A stretch of 64,000 nucleotides of DNA from Volvox africanus (GCA_030268105.1 BSDZ01000079.1:4982001-5046000), one strand, 5' to 3'; numbered from the stretch's first letter, positions 34,806-49,000 are shown. Notes: generated by a model from the sequence alone, not told the origin. A program made the numbers and translations.

Positions 34806-35526
34806 GCGAGCAGGCGTATGCATTGCAGCGCATGCTCTGGAGGTAGTGAAAATGGATAGATGGCCCACGTATGGCATTACTAATCCTTAGAAAAGCTCAA
34901 ACGCATATACTTACACGTGCGGAACGCAAAACACCATGGCGTGACTGATGGACCCTGAGTATGCAGGGGTTCAAACAATTCAGCCACTCATTACATGCTG
35001 GAGCTCAGAAGGGTATATCTGCGCACTCAAAAGCATCACGTGAATGAAGTTCTGGGCTAGCTACGCATAAATTATCAGCACACACAGCATGACGTACGTA
35101 GGCAGGACAACGTAGGTGCTTGCTTATATGTACGGTTAACAATAGGTAAACTACTAGATAGATCATCACGCCACGTTTAAGATAACCAGCCACCAACGAA
35201 TTAGCAAGCAACCTTCATAAGAGGCCAGTCATCGGACATGGGGCAGGATAGGTTGCATTGCATCACAGGCGCAGTACGCAGGAGGAGTGATGACAAAAGT
35301 TCATAAACGACTTTCACGAAGATATCTCCGTCCGTACCACTAGTTAACTAAACTGCATGCACAGTCCTATCAAGTCATCATACGTACATACATGCTTACA
35401 CATATATACAGACATACACACAATCCACACTGACTGACATATAAAATACCCTACGTACCATATCCTTATAAAAGTGCTGATGCAGTAGCTGTACAGCAGA
35501 CACACGGCACCTACATACACATAAAA

Positions 35527-35875
35527 TGTGTTCAGGCACGACTGTTATGGCACGACTAATATGAACCTGGAGTTCCAGGTTCTACCACGACTGAGAGCGG
35601 GCCAAAGACCCTAATGTTAAGGGCAGGGTGCCCCCATGTCGATGGACGGTGACGACCCCAATTAAAGTGACCTGCGAGCTGACCAGTAGCGGAGTTGACG
35701 CCTTAGTTGATTCGGCAGATTCCGCTGGATGCTGGTGGTGGGTGCTGAACCTGGGAAAACCACTGATTTCGGAGAAGTCGGCATGGGAGACTGGATGAGG
35801 GTGCCCCGAAACACCGGGGAAGGTAGGGACTGCCAGGTTAGTGGCCACGGGTGATGCACCCCCCTATCCTACACA
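35527..35875 (-). mobile_element. 348-bp dispersed element, copy 2 (reverse)
   Basis: Reverse-complement partner of 30445-30792, 4.7 kb away, with about ten differences. Flanks just outside the shared segment are unrelated in the two copies, and I saw no clear target-site duplication. The pair could be two independent insertions or the long terminal inverted repeats of a 5.4-kb element. Confidence 0.8.
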
Positions 35876-36289
35876 CATAAAATATTAAGATGCTAAAAGC
35901 ACAGGCACCTACCAGCCACGCATACATATCTAACATCTCGAGAAACCTTTCCGCATCTATGGTGCGTGGCCTCTTCTATCTCCTGGCAAGCAACACATGC
36001 ACAAACAAATACAAAATAACACATCTACTTCATTTTTTGCATGGGTCTTATTAGTCCATGGGGCATCGCCACTGATTCTACTTCTCCGTCGGCAGGTGCC
36101 TACTTTAAGAAGGACATGCATGCTGGAAGCCTTGAGGAAATATATATTCACATGCCCGTATGGTCGGTAGGTACATCGATATCCCAATCCTGCGTGGCCC
36201 CAGATAGTACACCTTGCTTGCAGGGCACGTCACCCATACCCTTATGCACGCATACCCTTACTCAATCCCCAGTTATCAATATGGATACA

Positions 36290-36346
36290 GAATATATATA
36301 ATATATAATATAATATGTATAATATATTATATATGATATATTGCAA
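36290..36346. repeat. AT-only palindromic tract
   Basis: A run of ATATATAATATATAATATAA-type sequence followed by its near complement TATAATATATTATATATGAT. It could extrude as a cruciform. No gene is adjacent. Confidence 0.75.
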
Positions 36347-37529
36347 CTAATGGCCAGCATTTTTGAATCGGAAAAAGATTTAAATCCAGTATAATATGTT
36401 TAATATAATATAATATGGCTACAAAATATGTAATATGGCTACTACGCACGTTATCTCGTGTTAGCTATGCGGTACAGAAAGATAACGCGAGGCTAACGTG
36501 AGGTAACAAAATTTAACGCAAGGTATAACGCTGGCCATCGCATACAATAGCAGACGCATTCAGGAGGGCACTGTATGAATGCCGTTCACAAATGCTGGCA
36601 GAACCGACCCGTCGCGCAATTTTGGCGGGCAGTGTGAATGCAACAGCGTCGTGTCGCGTCCCAATTCACCTCGTAACGCGCGCGAGTAACACTTAACGCG
36701 CGCGTTACGAGATTTGCAAGGCTTTCGCATTTCAAACGTTTTCGCGTTTAATGCGAATATTAATAAAATGCACGGTCTATAGCAGAGCGTACAGGAGTGA
36801 ACGCGATGCGAAGCTTTAAACGCAGTTAAAAAATGTAATTTCGCACGGCTTTGCACGCTATTTCGCATGCGTAAACATCTGCAAGGAACTGCGAATAATG
36901 TCTAACACATTGCCTACAGCGATTCACAGAAATTTGCACTTGGAAGTACAACGATTCGCTCGCTTGCTTGCGTAGAAATCGAATTTGTACTGCGAAGGAA
37001 GCGCTAATATGATTTGCAAGCTGTAACGCTACCGCTTTTCTGAATGAAGTGTATTATTAACCTTTTCGTCCTGCCAATTTTCTTGCATGATTTATGATCC
37101 ATTATCAAGCCAAGCAGATGTGTTACATACATGAAGTGAATACCGCCATACCCATCGCGTGCACACAGCAAACACTTCATCTGCCATGAGACGTCATGAA
37201 TATGTACATGCACGCATGATAATGTTTCTATGAAAATCAAAAAGTTGAAGCCCAGCTGTCAACGAGCAAGAAAGAAAACCACCATTTGCCAAAATCAACT
37301 TTTGCTAAATGATAACCCTTCAACATCCACCACACGATGTCAACTCTTTCACAAACACCAAGGGTTTGTGACATCTTTTTGTGATCGACAACTAATCACT
37401 CGATCTTACTGCAAGCTTCAGTGTCAACTTGGGGGGAAGGGGATGGTGGGGCATCACAGGGTGAGGAGACCTGGAGGCTTAAAGATGAGGGTTTGTGGGC
37501 AAGATTCCGGCGATACAATATGAATTGGT

Positions 37530-37942
37530 GTGGGGAGGGGGAAGGAAAAAAGCGTGTGTGGAGGCCCCGGTTGCAAAGGCAGCGGGAGTAGAGGTGGCAC
37601 TGGAGTCACAGTGGTGACGAGGGTGGAGGGGGCAGTGGAGGTGGGGACGTACGGGGAGGAGCCAATGGCACAGGCAATGTTAGACGGGAAAGCCATCAAC
37701 AAGGCAAATGCGGAAGAGGCGGCATCAAAGTGGTGACTGCCGGGGTGTTGGAGGATACAGCGCAGCGGAGTGAATTATGTCATGCGTGGATAAGCATCGC
37801 ACAGCGAGTGGTGACGCTCACAGGGTTGGAGAGGTTTTGGGTTGGAGGCGGCAATGATGGAGGTGCATGCGTGATGGTGACTGCAGCTAGGGCTGGGCCG
37901 GGGGCATCACTTTGGATGACAAATGTGACACTCACCTTCTGA
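37530..37942 (+). pseudogene. Beta-helix-like gene fragment (tentative)
   Basis: A GC-rich island within AT-rich DNA. One plus frame reads VEVGTYGEEPMAQAMLDGK. A second reads VVTLTGLERFWVGGGNDGG and ASLWMTNVTLTF. Such pairs (a 'LDG' turn followed by 'LWMTNVT') are typical of right-handed parallel beta-helix repeats in algal secreted proteins. The two parts lie in different frames, with a stop at 37736, and no splice sites were convincing, so this may be a decayed copy or unresolved exons. Confidence 0.3.
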
Positions 37943-39395
37943 GCAAATTTCCTGGACACAGAGGTTGGACGTATGGATGATATCCATATCTTACAATACA
38001 GAAGGGCGAAAAACAAAACATGGGAACCTCATGAATGAAACAAAGACTTCATAAACAATCCAACGCATAACGTTTTCTCATGTCCCACCCATCCCCCAAC
38101 CCGCTTTCCTTTTCACCCATTATTCCTCCAACATTTTCCTGCCATCATACCTCGCTCCTGAACAGCTCAAGTGCATTTTGGCCTTTGGGTTTCTGAACGA
38201 GGAACCCCTCCTTTCACATGTGTACCTTCAGACTTTGCTACCTTTGCACCCTTGGCAGCTTCCACAAGTGCCCTTTCCTCCTTAGCCTGCATAGAGGGCG
38301 GGAAATAACTCAATATCGCATCTAGTTCATAGCCCGTTTTCCTGTCTCCATACCATGCATGCACGCGGCCCTTAATTCTCCCAGCATCTTCCCTACTCTT
38401 AGCTTCTACTACCTTTGCACTCCCTTATGGCCCTTCACCATCATTATTGCACGGACCCGTCTCTCCCCCTCCCGCATTGAACCCCCATTGGCCTCACTTC
38501 CCCAATCTCCGAATACCTAATGTGTTCTCTGTACGCACACATACACCTATTGATATTCAACCCCAGTTAAGCATTCTGACACTGTCCCATCTGCGTGCTA
38601 AGCACCCGCACATATCCTGATCACACCTCTGCGGGCGGCTCCCATTTCTACCCTTGCTCATAACGACGTGTCAATTATACATTTGCTTGGCACTTCACAC
38701 ATCCCATGCCCTTCTGCCTTTGAGCGACTGTCTCCCTTTTAGGCGCACCCTTTCCTCTTAGCCTGCACCAAGAGGGAAATACATGAGATCTGATCTATCC
38801 CTCCTCGAACTCCATGCTTTACCTTAAGCGCCTCCGGGATAATCGGCAAACACAGGCAGCCGCAATCGTAATGCAAGGGACAAAACGAAATTTTGGAAAG
38901 CCAGCATGCTCTCTCATCAGATATCCTGTTGTGATATTCGGTCAGACTTCTTCATGTGTTCATTGGTTGAACGCATTGTCAGGAACGTACTGCGGCTGAA
39001 TTTCAAATGTGAAGGGTCTTATGTATGATCCTTCACCAAGTCACTACTCATTCCCCGAAGCTGACTTGCTTCTTTAGCTGTTTGTAACAACTATTGCTCG
39101 CCCAGACTTTGGTGTGTCCTAGTGGCTTGAGGCATAGTGGCAGCTCGCTTGTCCAGCTTGTGCTGAACTGGACCTTATCTCAACTGTTGCGACGCGAGTT
39201 TCATAACATATCCTAACATCAAATTATAGATAGGCCGTTGTTCGCTAGGCGGGAAGAATCCGAAGCAAGTGCAGAACGACAATGGCAATGCGAGCGCCCA
39301 TACTTAAGCCATGCGCCAATTGGCCATTTGAATAGTTAATTAATAATGTAAAACATTGAATACTGTTGAAATATTTATAAGGAACATTTACTTAC

Positions 39396-39479
39396 TCTTG
39401 CCGCCAGCGAGCAGCATCTAGTTTGTCTTCATCCTTTTCTCTAATTGTCTGATCACTGTGCATTGAATCAGCAGTATTC
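39396..39479 (-). CDS. Orphan coding exon, 28 residues, unidentified
   Basis: Flanked by a strong acceptor (TTTCTCTACAG) and a consensus donor (GTAAGT). Between them one frame reads NTADSMHSDQTIREKDEDKL, ending DAARWRQE, a charged, helix-like sequence. The exon is 84 nt, entering in phase 2 and leaving in phase 2. Candidate partner frames lie at 39536-39775 and 39889-40128 on the same strand but could not be joined. I could not identify the protein. Confidence 0.5.
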
Positions 39480-40571
39480 CTGTAGAGAAACATGATTTAT
39501 CGCATAATCAAAGCCATAATCATAGAGACAACAGATTATTCCGTTGCACCTATGTGTACCGCTGTGCGCCGTATATCTGGCTCAGCTCCCTCCTGCGAAA
39601 TCTCAAGCAAAGCTGCAGGGAATTTCTGCAATAGAACTGGTTTAATGGACATAGAGTACTGCATCTTGATCAACTTAAACTTCATCAATAGCTTCCTATT
39701 GTATCCAACTTCGGTGTCCAGCTTCAGGAGGGACGGGACGGAACGGATCGTCCCTTTCCCACGGGCTTCAGGCAAAAATACAGATAATCAAAGCGAGAAC
39801 AGTGAAACTGGTAGCAAACAGAAATCTAAATCTATTTCTCCTGCTAAAATTCCTGATCCAAGTAATGAGGCAGACACAACCGAATCTGTTATATCAATCT
39901 ATTATTTTCTTGCCTGGAATTGACTTGCCTTCTGTAGAAAAACATGTACGCATTCGTGCTGCCAGCATTATCATGACTCCTGTTCCATTTCCGAAGTACA
40001 TTCTTCTTTTGTTTTGAACGTACCGTCGATTCTTTCCATTCCTGCTGAGGGACCGTACGTAAGTCAACTGCCAGCTTAACCCCTGCGTTCATAGGCCGAT
40101 ACACGGTATTATGGTCCTGGAAACTCAACTTGTTGGGAACATAACCCTTAGCTTCCTATGTTTCCAGCAGGTTACAACGGTTAGTTCGAGCTATGGGTAA
40201 TTCGTTGCAGGTCAAAACCTGCATTTATTTGTCTGCTAAGCAAGCAAACATGCAGCTCTAAGTCACGCACATCGGACATATGTTCCCAGGATTATTACTG
40301 GCTTCTGCTGCGTGCCCCTCGCAGCATGTATGACTTAGATGCTTTCCATTCGTGGCTGGCTTCAGATGGGGGCCTACCTTACAATTAGTGTGGTTGGAGC
40401 CCCCTCACTTCCCGCATGCATGCCAGGTGTCTTGCTTGCCATCACTTGCTTGCATATGTCTCGAAATCTTAGTATTTAAGCTTGTCATCATGAGGCTGGT
40501 CCATCTGTTTTCCCACTCACTCAGCCCTTTTCCGTTCCCTGCTTTAGTTATTGCTACGCATCTGTATGTGT

Positions 40572-40676
40572 GATATCCTGGGCGTGTCTACGGCTAATAT
40601 CCGGGATAACTTCAGTTGGTAGACATCTATCTTCCAATTAATGGGAACTTCACTACTTGGGCAGATGTTATTACAG
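40572..40676 (+). repeat. CTTCCGATCGGGCCT family, copy 2 (diverged)
   Basis: Shares ATCCTGGGCGTGTCTACGGC, then TAATATCCGGGAT, then GACATCTATCTTCC and the terminal GCAGATGTTATTACA with the copy at 32809. The GATCGGGCCT core is degraded. Confidence 0.65.
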
Positions 40677-43030
40677 GGCTTCCTTATGTCCGGTAGTCAT
40701 ATGTCAACAAGCAGCGATGAGCACGCGAGCGCGCTGCATTTCGCAATTATCTTACGCATGGAATTAAGGAATCACTGTATGCATGCAAGGTTTAGGATTC
40801 GGATAAGCTTATTTGTAATCAATTATAATGATATGAAGATGCGTGAATTGGGGTTGCTTTTACTAGGCGCTTTCATTCGGTTGGCAGGGCGCTTGCTTGT
40901 CGCTGGGTCCCGGGGGCAGCAGAGGATGCCACCAAATCCCTCCGAATCCTGATAACCTTACAGCAGGAAGCCTAACGCCCCCAAAACTCCGCTCCAAACC
41001 TAAACCTAAACCCCCAAGCTGAGATAGAAGAATAAACTCAGCTGTACCCGGCCATTACGTTTGAACTTAATCTCAACTGGAGAGTGAGAGAGGGGGACAA
41101 ATAAAAAGGCCTATTTATTAGCAAGGAAGATACTGCCGTTTGTATTAGCTACGGACCTACAGACCTGCTGCCCTAGCTAGCTGTTGCCTACGTGCGCCTC
41201 ACAGACTGCAAATCAGCCGCACCCCAGCAGCCCGCCAGACTGTTGATATATATGCTCGTTACATATTATCCGGTAGTCAAAAGAAGACTTAATAGTTCGG
41301 TCCGGAGTTGGCTCAAATAGTCGCGCGTATAACACTACAGATGGGACGAGCGCGGGTTAGCTAGCGTACTGCCGAGTACAGCTCCAAGAACGCTCCGAGA
41401 ACGGATCGCAATAAATCCCAACAGATACATTATTTCATAAGACTGCTTGAACCTTCGCTAGTACGTTCTGCCATGAGACATTTAAACCCGTCGCAAGTGT
41501 AACAGCATGCATGCGCGTTTGATGCTATTGGCTATTCGCTTTCCGGCATTTTTGAAGTCGCGTGAGACTGCGTTTTTGCATTAATTTTGCTCGTTATTAT
41601 TCACAAATATCCATGCCGAAGGAAAATTTTTTAAGAAGTTAGCGTTGGCATGGTGTTTTCCTTCTGCTGCGTTACGGCCGTGCGTTACATTCGCAGGGAT
41701 TCCCACCAAGATTCGCGCCCTTACGCACATATCGCATTTTTACGCAGCAAAACGCGACATACGCACTCCTAACGCATTTTCTGTAGCCATAGTGTATTCC
41801 AGCATTGATTCTGTGCCGGGTCTGACTGTCCTTGCTCTTCCGCTACTCCCAAAAGCACTGACAAATTAACGAACCCGCCCTGATTGAAATAACCAGGGTC
41901 GTCATGTATGTACGCATGCATGCACACCATGCATGCGTACATACGCATGCACACCAGCCAGCCACCCATCCATACATGGATGGTAGATTGTCGATGCTGA
42001 TGGATTGGATACATATATTATTATAATTATTATTACTCCTACTTTCGAGCCAACCAAATAAGATCAGAAATGTTTTTGCAACATTCTGTGCATGGCTCAC
42101 CACTCAATCATCAATCGTTCACTCATCAATTCCTCGACTATCCATCACCGGCCGGTGATGGGTACACCACCAGTGCTACTGCTGCGGCTCCTATGCCACC
42201 TATTCCCTTGCTTAACTGTAATGATAGATGACAAGGTAACGTACATTTCGCCACATACACTAATATGTAAAACAGTACCTGCTGCGTGCTCGTAGTGCGA
42301 TGCACGTGTTTCTGATCTTGATTGGTTACCTGTTTTTCGTCCTGCTCGTTCGCTCGCTGTTGTCGCACAGGCAGGCAGGCATCTTGCTATCTCCCACTCA
42401 AACAACGAAGTAAAACGCCTCATTTACACCATCCATCCATGGCACTCATCACTCCAACTCGCTTACTTCCTTAATAAACAGTTCACTCAAACATATACAT
42501 ACTCCATGAAGGATATATATTGCCTAATCACCCAAAACATCATCATCATAAATCATGTTTAAGAATCAGATTGCCAGTGTGCGTGGCTTTTCAATTCCCT
42601 CGCTCGTCCGTGCGTACTCCGTGCGTGGCGGCCGTACATACATACCGTTATTAAGTAGTTGGCACCGTGAGATTTTATCCTTTGCTTGAAATCGAAGCTA
42701 TACAAGAAAATTCCAGTGGGTTAATTTTCAAATGTGTTATAGTATGCATTATTAACGTGCTGCAAGCTATGTGTTGTGGCATTTTAACAGCTATCCAGCA
42801 GTCGCCTGCTGTGTCCTGTCGTCCTGGCATATGCATCGTGGATCTCAAGGATTTTCCACATACATGTAGCGTTCATATATCTTATGTTGAATGAATCGGA
42901 TGTGATTTAATATTTTGGAGTCTGGGTCCGAGCCACGCACGGCCACTGCTGCTCACTGCTGACTGCGGGCGCATCGCATCGAAGTAATCAAGTAATAATG
43001 ATGTGCCATCTCGCTCAGCATTCAATGAAA

Positions 43031-46000
43031 TCAGTCAACATGGCTGAGTAGCATTGATACCAAGGGATCGCTGTCCTCGTTGCAGCAGTCCGCTGCTGCT
43101 GCTGTTGTCTTCATGTGGATACCATCCACCGTTTGACAGTCAGCTGCTATGGTATTAGCGCCGCTAGTCGCGTCTGGAGTTGTGGCAGTAGCAGGTGTGG
43201 CAGCAGCTAGAGTAGCAGCGGCTGCTGCTGCTGCGATCACACTGCTTGCGGCACGGGAGCGGGAGCCATCAGCGGCATTGACAGCGCTGCTGCTGCTTGT
43301 GGTTGTATATCGCAACAGGGCGCTGCTTCTACCACCGCCGCCGTCAGTGCTCAACGGCAGCCCTGCCACGCCATTAGGCTGAACCTTGAGGGCTGCAGCA
43401 GCGGCTGCCGCTGCAGACGCAGAGCTGGCAGGTAGCAGTTGACGTACGGCGGCCGTTCCTGGAGTCTCCATTGTGGGCCTCCACACGAATGTCTGCATGA
43501 GTCCCTTTCCTGGTAAACAGAAGGACCAAGCGACACCCGGAGTGAAAGGTATGCAAAGTAGAGCGAGGTTAGCTGACAACTGCTGTAGTAGTCGTATATG
43601 TAGGGCACACACATCCACAAAATATATACAGGTGCAGAAGCACCTTCTCAGCATCTCGAGAGGCCTTCGCGGCCCTCAACTACTACAACTGCCATAATCG
43701 TAATGTTGATACATTACGGACGAGCTAGACGGCGGCATGAGCATGCAGTTGATAACAAGGACGACTACGGAGCAATCGAGCCGGAGCAACACGCACGCGC
43801 ACATGCAAGCTTCCACGGCCACTGTTGATAAATATGCAATTGTAGATTGTACCATGTCATAAGATATGGCTTTTTTTAATTTGGGGCCACTGCTTTTCCT
43901 AGCCTAATAATTTGAGTAATAGTGCTTGCTATGCTTGCTCACAGCAGCGAATACAAAATAAGCTATGATGTGAAGCAAGGTCCCTAAACATGATGGTAAG
44001 AATAAATGCATGGGAGGCCTCCGGTCCTTCAATTCAAACCAATCCTAGTAACCACTTTCTACCCGCTCCCCCCCGCCCACCTTTGATCTCAATGCCCCCA
44101 GTTGGCTCCCAGGCTTCTGACTTAAGTAATGAAAACGCCGACTCGCTGGCATGTATGGCACCTGGCTGACCAGTGCTTTCCATACGGCTGGTACTGAAAT
44201 GCAAGCAGCAGCAGCAAGAGGCAATGAAATACGGAACATAAATATAAATTGACAATAACAATATGTATAATAATAACAATAACAATGATAATATAATATA
44301 ATATCATATATATATATATCTTATTATATTATATTGTGATTGTTATTTTTAATATTACTACTACTACTACTACAATTATTATTATCATTATTAATATTAT
44401 TTGTTTTTTTTATTAATTTATAACTTTACTTTGTTATGATTATACTTTACTTTGTTATGATAGCGACTTGGGAAGCTCGAACAAAAAGGTCTTGGATCTT
44501 CAAGGTCTCGATCCAGTGTAACAGAGGGAGCGCCTAGCTGTTAGGGATAGCTATATCGGCGAGCTCCGAGTCATGGTGCCGTAGGGCACGAGGTGTAAGG
44601 GTGACTCCGTGTAGATTACATTATAGTAATATCTTATAATAGAAGAAGAATGTAATTTGTCTGTCTCAACTATGCGGGCGCCTTAAATAGCGCTGCCTGG
44701 CACCTTAGGGGGCCTTACGTCTATTCAAAACTGGCGCGCATTCTACAACTGACACCGTTGTACGAATGCTCGCATGCAAGTGGCCTCATGCGACTTGTCC
44801 AAGTTCTGTGCGTTACATCTATTATAACTAAACTATTATTACGCAATTAAGTTATTGTCATATACAACCAAATTACGATAAGTCAGTTTCGCTCTTTCTG
44901 GCGCTTCTGCGCCATTCGCCCTGTTACAACACCAGCTAGGACCTGCCTCTGAATTTGCTTATACAGATCGATTGGATTCACAAGACCCACACCACAATTG
45001 TTTTAATTAATAATGCTTTCCCAACACAATTATAGTTTTTTTTTAGTACACGCACATTATCTTATAAATGTATATACATGTTTACCTGAGTAAATTATAC
45101 ATATAAGATTCATATAAGATGTATAAGATATATAAGATATAGAGATATAGGGATATATGTAAGATATAAGGTATGTATACGCTCTCTGTGGCCGTAGCCG
45201 TCGAGCTTTTCAGGGGGCCGCCTTGGTGACTTGTTATCCCCCCCCCGCATCTTTGTAGGGGTCTAGCTTCTCTGCTGAGCACTTTCGGAGGGTCCCAGCT
45301 TTTGCCCCCTTTCCATGGAATGTCCCTGGGAGGGAGGGCCAGGCGTTTTACTTGGGAGGCAGTGGAGGTGGAGGAGGCAGGGTTTTCTTGCTTTTAGGTG
45401 CTCTCTTGCCCTCTCCGTCTGGGAGCTGGTGGTGTAGGCTGAGGCTCTGTTCCTTTGAGTAGCCAGGCTTGAGGCTCGTGAGGTCTGTGTCCCCTTGCTG
45501 GCTGAGCGAGGGGAGGAGTGCACGACAGGACGAACAGAGTAAGCCGTGTGTTCCCCCCTGCGCTGTGGTTCGGCCCGGTCAGGGCCCCCGATGCTTGTCC
45601 TCTCAGGGCAAGTCGCCCACAGTGTAACACCCATTTCTACATATATAAACGTGTGTATATGTAACGAATCGGTTAAGAGGTGCCCATGTGTGTTTCATAT
45701 AACTGCAGCCTTTCTATGTTCCATGATTCTCCTTAGCTTAAATAGTAGAAGTATATATTCCAGCATATTGTCTATATTCCTACCTTTGTTGGAAAACATA
45801 TGCTTTTGAAACTATTTATTTGAAAACGAACCTTTATTGCCAGTTTACTCAATCTAGTTTTTTACGTTACTATTAAATCAACCTTAGCGTCAATTTTAGA
45901 TAGCTACGTCTATTCCTCTCGCTCACATATACAGTGGCCAGCGTGCGTGCGTTGGGATTGCCCACAGTGTTGCCGACTCACTGTCGCCCATGAAGGGCCC

Positions 46001-49000
46001 ACTGTCCCGGGGGCACTGACCTTTTGCGTACTTTGCCATAATGCTGTGTTTGCTCCTTGAAATGGATATATTTCGTAATGTAGTACTATCTGCAATATTT
46101 TCATACTACCCAAAAGACTGCCGCCCGGGAGCTGCAGGCCGCGCATGCAATTCTCTGAGTTTCACAGCTGTGAACTTCAAGTAGCTCAGGTTTAATATAT
46201 CCGTAAGCTGTGGTAATATATCCGAATACCTAGTTTAAAGGGCGAGAGGCAAAGGCTTGACTGTGGCCTCAGGCAGTGGAGACCGTGAAAGTTGTTCATA
46301 CTCTTTGGACTTCTGCCAGGCGGCAAAATGTAGGGTTGAACAGAGGGCGTTGAAACCTATTTAAAAATTTTGATGTATTACATTTTCTCTATCGTGTTCT
46401 TGTCATAAATACTGGCGTGAAGATGGTCGTCAGAGTGAATCGTTGATTTATCAGACGTTAACTCTAGTCAATCAAACGCGTCACTTTCTTGGAAACAAAT
46501 GTGGCTGGGGATAGAAGCGTTGATATGATGACCTTGACCTGGCCAAACCTGTTTGTGCTCATACGATTTTTGTTAGCTACAGACGACACGCCTTGCAGTA
46601 TATAATATATAATGATATAATTGTTGCTGTTTGGATGGGCGGTATCATGTTTAGTCGATACGGACACATACACAAACACACACGCGCTCACGCACACATG
46701 TACAGGCACACACATACAGGCGCAAACACACATGGACGGACATAGGCAACCCTACATGGAAGGGCCCCCGAGGCATTTCACGCCGGGAACCCGCTGAAAA
46801 CTTTTTCGCTTTTTTCAACGTCCTTTCTTTCATACACCAGAATCGCCAGTTGGCTGGCTGCTGCACCACGCATCCCACCCCAGTACCTAGCGGACTGATT
46901 GTTTAGATGTCATACCGACGAAGTTCCGTACAGGGCTTCCAGCCTATCCAGCTACATAATGCTAACGAACAACTAACTGCCCCTCCCTTCGTCTGCTAAA
47001 CCAATCCATCCATCCACCCGTCCTGCACTTGATTAAATACCGGCAGGGAGACACACACACACGCACACACACACACACACACATGGACACATACATAACT
47101 ACCAAGCAATCATCACTCACGTGTTGACTGTGTCCCCGAAGAGGCAGAACCTAGGCATGCGGGTGCCAACGACGCCGCTGACTACGGGCCCACTGCTTAT
47201 CCCGATGCGAATCTGGACAGGCTCCCCCGTGGAAGGCATCGGAACCTCCAGGGCGGCGCAAAGCATAGCCTGGATGAAGGATCATAGGGTAACGTGGGAC
47301 GAGACAGAAGGAACGGGAATCAGAGAAATTTGTACATGCTCACCATTTATGGAAAGGGGCTTGTGATGAGCTGATGACAGGTAATTAATTTATCATCCAA
47401 CATACAGCCATTATGAAACTGTATATTGTTACAGTATATGTATCCACTAAGTTGGCCCTAAGACTCCGGATGCCAGAATTACTTTATCAGCAATCAAAAG
47501 TTCAATACGGTTTGCCCATGTCATAAATTACAACAGAAAACGGAATCTGTGGGTGCCCCAGTGAGAGCATGATGAGCATTATTATTAATAAACATTGTTA
47601 CACTAGATAAATAGATACACACATACATACATGATAGATAGGTAAATAGATAGATAGATACATAGGTAGTAGTATTGGCCAGCTCCGTGCCTGCCCCAAA
47701 GTGTTGATGATGATAAGTTAGCACATCCATAACATTCAAGAAGTCCTAAACATTTCCTATTACGTTTGCATTCTTGTTGATTGCCTTATGTATATATAAC
47801 TAAAGGTGACGTACTGTTGTATCTCTGTGGTAGTATCCGCCAAACTGTTTAGGCACGATCGGAAGATATCCAGTTTCCTGACCACCTTGGATGTCAGCCT
47901 TAGATAGCCCAGGATACTTCACGTACAGCCCCCGCCCTAGTTTCTGGATACATCGCCTACCTTTGCGAACATGAAGACTTTATGCGCATGCAGTGGGTCA
48001 ATTCTGCTGTCACCATCTCGCACAGCTGCCATACCATCTTCATCTTCACGGATAAGGCCTCCAGCCACAAAGTAGCAATCGCCGATGGTTTCAACCTGCA
48101 GGTATAAATTTTATAGCGAGGCCTTTTCATCATTTATCTGCTGCAAATGGAATGTTGCTGAATGCAATAAAGCATGCCATTGCAACTAACCCATCCATGC
48201 ATAATAGTGCACGCACCTCCCACACATATACGCACGCACCAGCGCACCTTGAAGACCCCGAACTTGTCCAGCATTGCATCAAAGCGGCTGAACAGGTCGT
48301 TCAGCATGGCCATGACCTCTCGAGGGGTCACCTGTTTGCACATTGGTGTAAAGCCTGCATGCAGCGGTGGTGCCAATCATGAAGGTGCCCCGTGCGTGTC
48401 ATATATATATATATTTTATTCTATATATATTCTATATTTTATATAATAATATAATATATATAACCCATATATATATGTACGTATATGTATATATATATAC
48501 ATATACACATATGTAATGACGGCGCGGCGGCGGCAGCACACCATCTAGAGCCTAAGAAAACCCTAACCCTAACACCGTGTATCTGTATCTATACCTTAAA
48601 ATTTTCCTAATTATTGTCGAAGAGTAATTGTCCAGATTAATGAATTCGCACAATAAAAAGGACTTCAACTTATTAATTGACAGCAGGCGCATTCGTAGCT
48701 AGTATCCTGGCCTGACGACTCGCCAGAGCGTGTTAGTGTGCGTACTTACGCAGAAATTCTACGTACATATATATGGGATTGATCGTACCTATCTCAGCAG
48801 TGGCTGCTGTTGTCAGCAAGTCAGCAGCAGCAGGCTTGCCGTACACGTGTACGTGCGTACACGTACTTTTCCATTTTACAAAAGCTTCATCATTCGCAAA
48901 TAAACTTCATTAATACTTTATCTTGTCGCATGTATGATAAGCATCTACCTGGCTGGCGTCGCAGGATTATACCTACGTACGTACGCGACCTCGTGCGTAA

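Larger units (their letters stand above)
29779..43030. other. 13-kb gene-poor, repeat-rich region
   Basis: No complete gene was recognised. The region is AT-richer than the coding parts and holds an inverted pair of 348-bp elements, members of two other repeat families, an AT palindrome, one convincing orphan exon (39396-39479) and one beta-helix-like GC-rich fragment (37530-37942). 38270-38312 and 38748-38790 share a diverged duplicated block around CCTTTCCTCNTTAGCCTGCA. Remaining open frames are short and overlap. Confidence 0.5.

Noticed and set aside
39492..39923. 143-codon plus-strand ORF
   Set aside because: AT-rich, without recognised similarity, and directly opposite better minus-strand coding signals.
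48556..48572. CCCTAACCCTAAC telomere-like stretch
   Set aside because: Only two to three units, inside an intron, with no array. Too short to mean a telomere or a fusion point.
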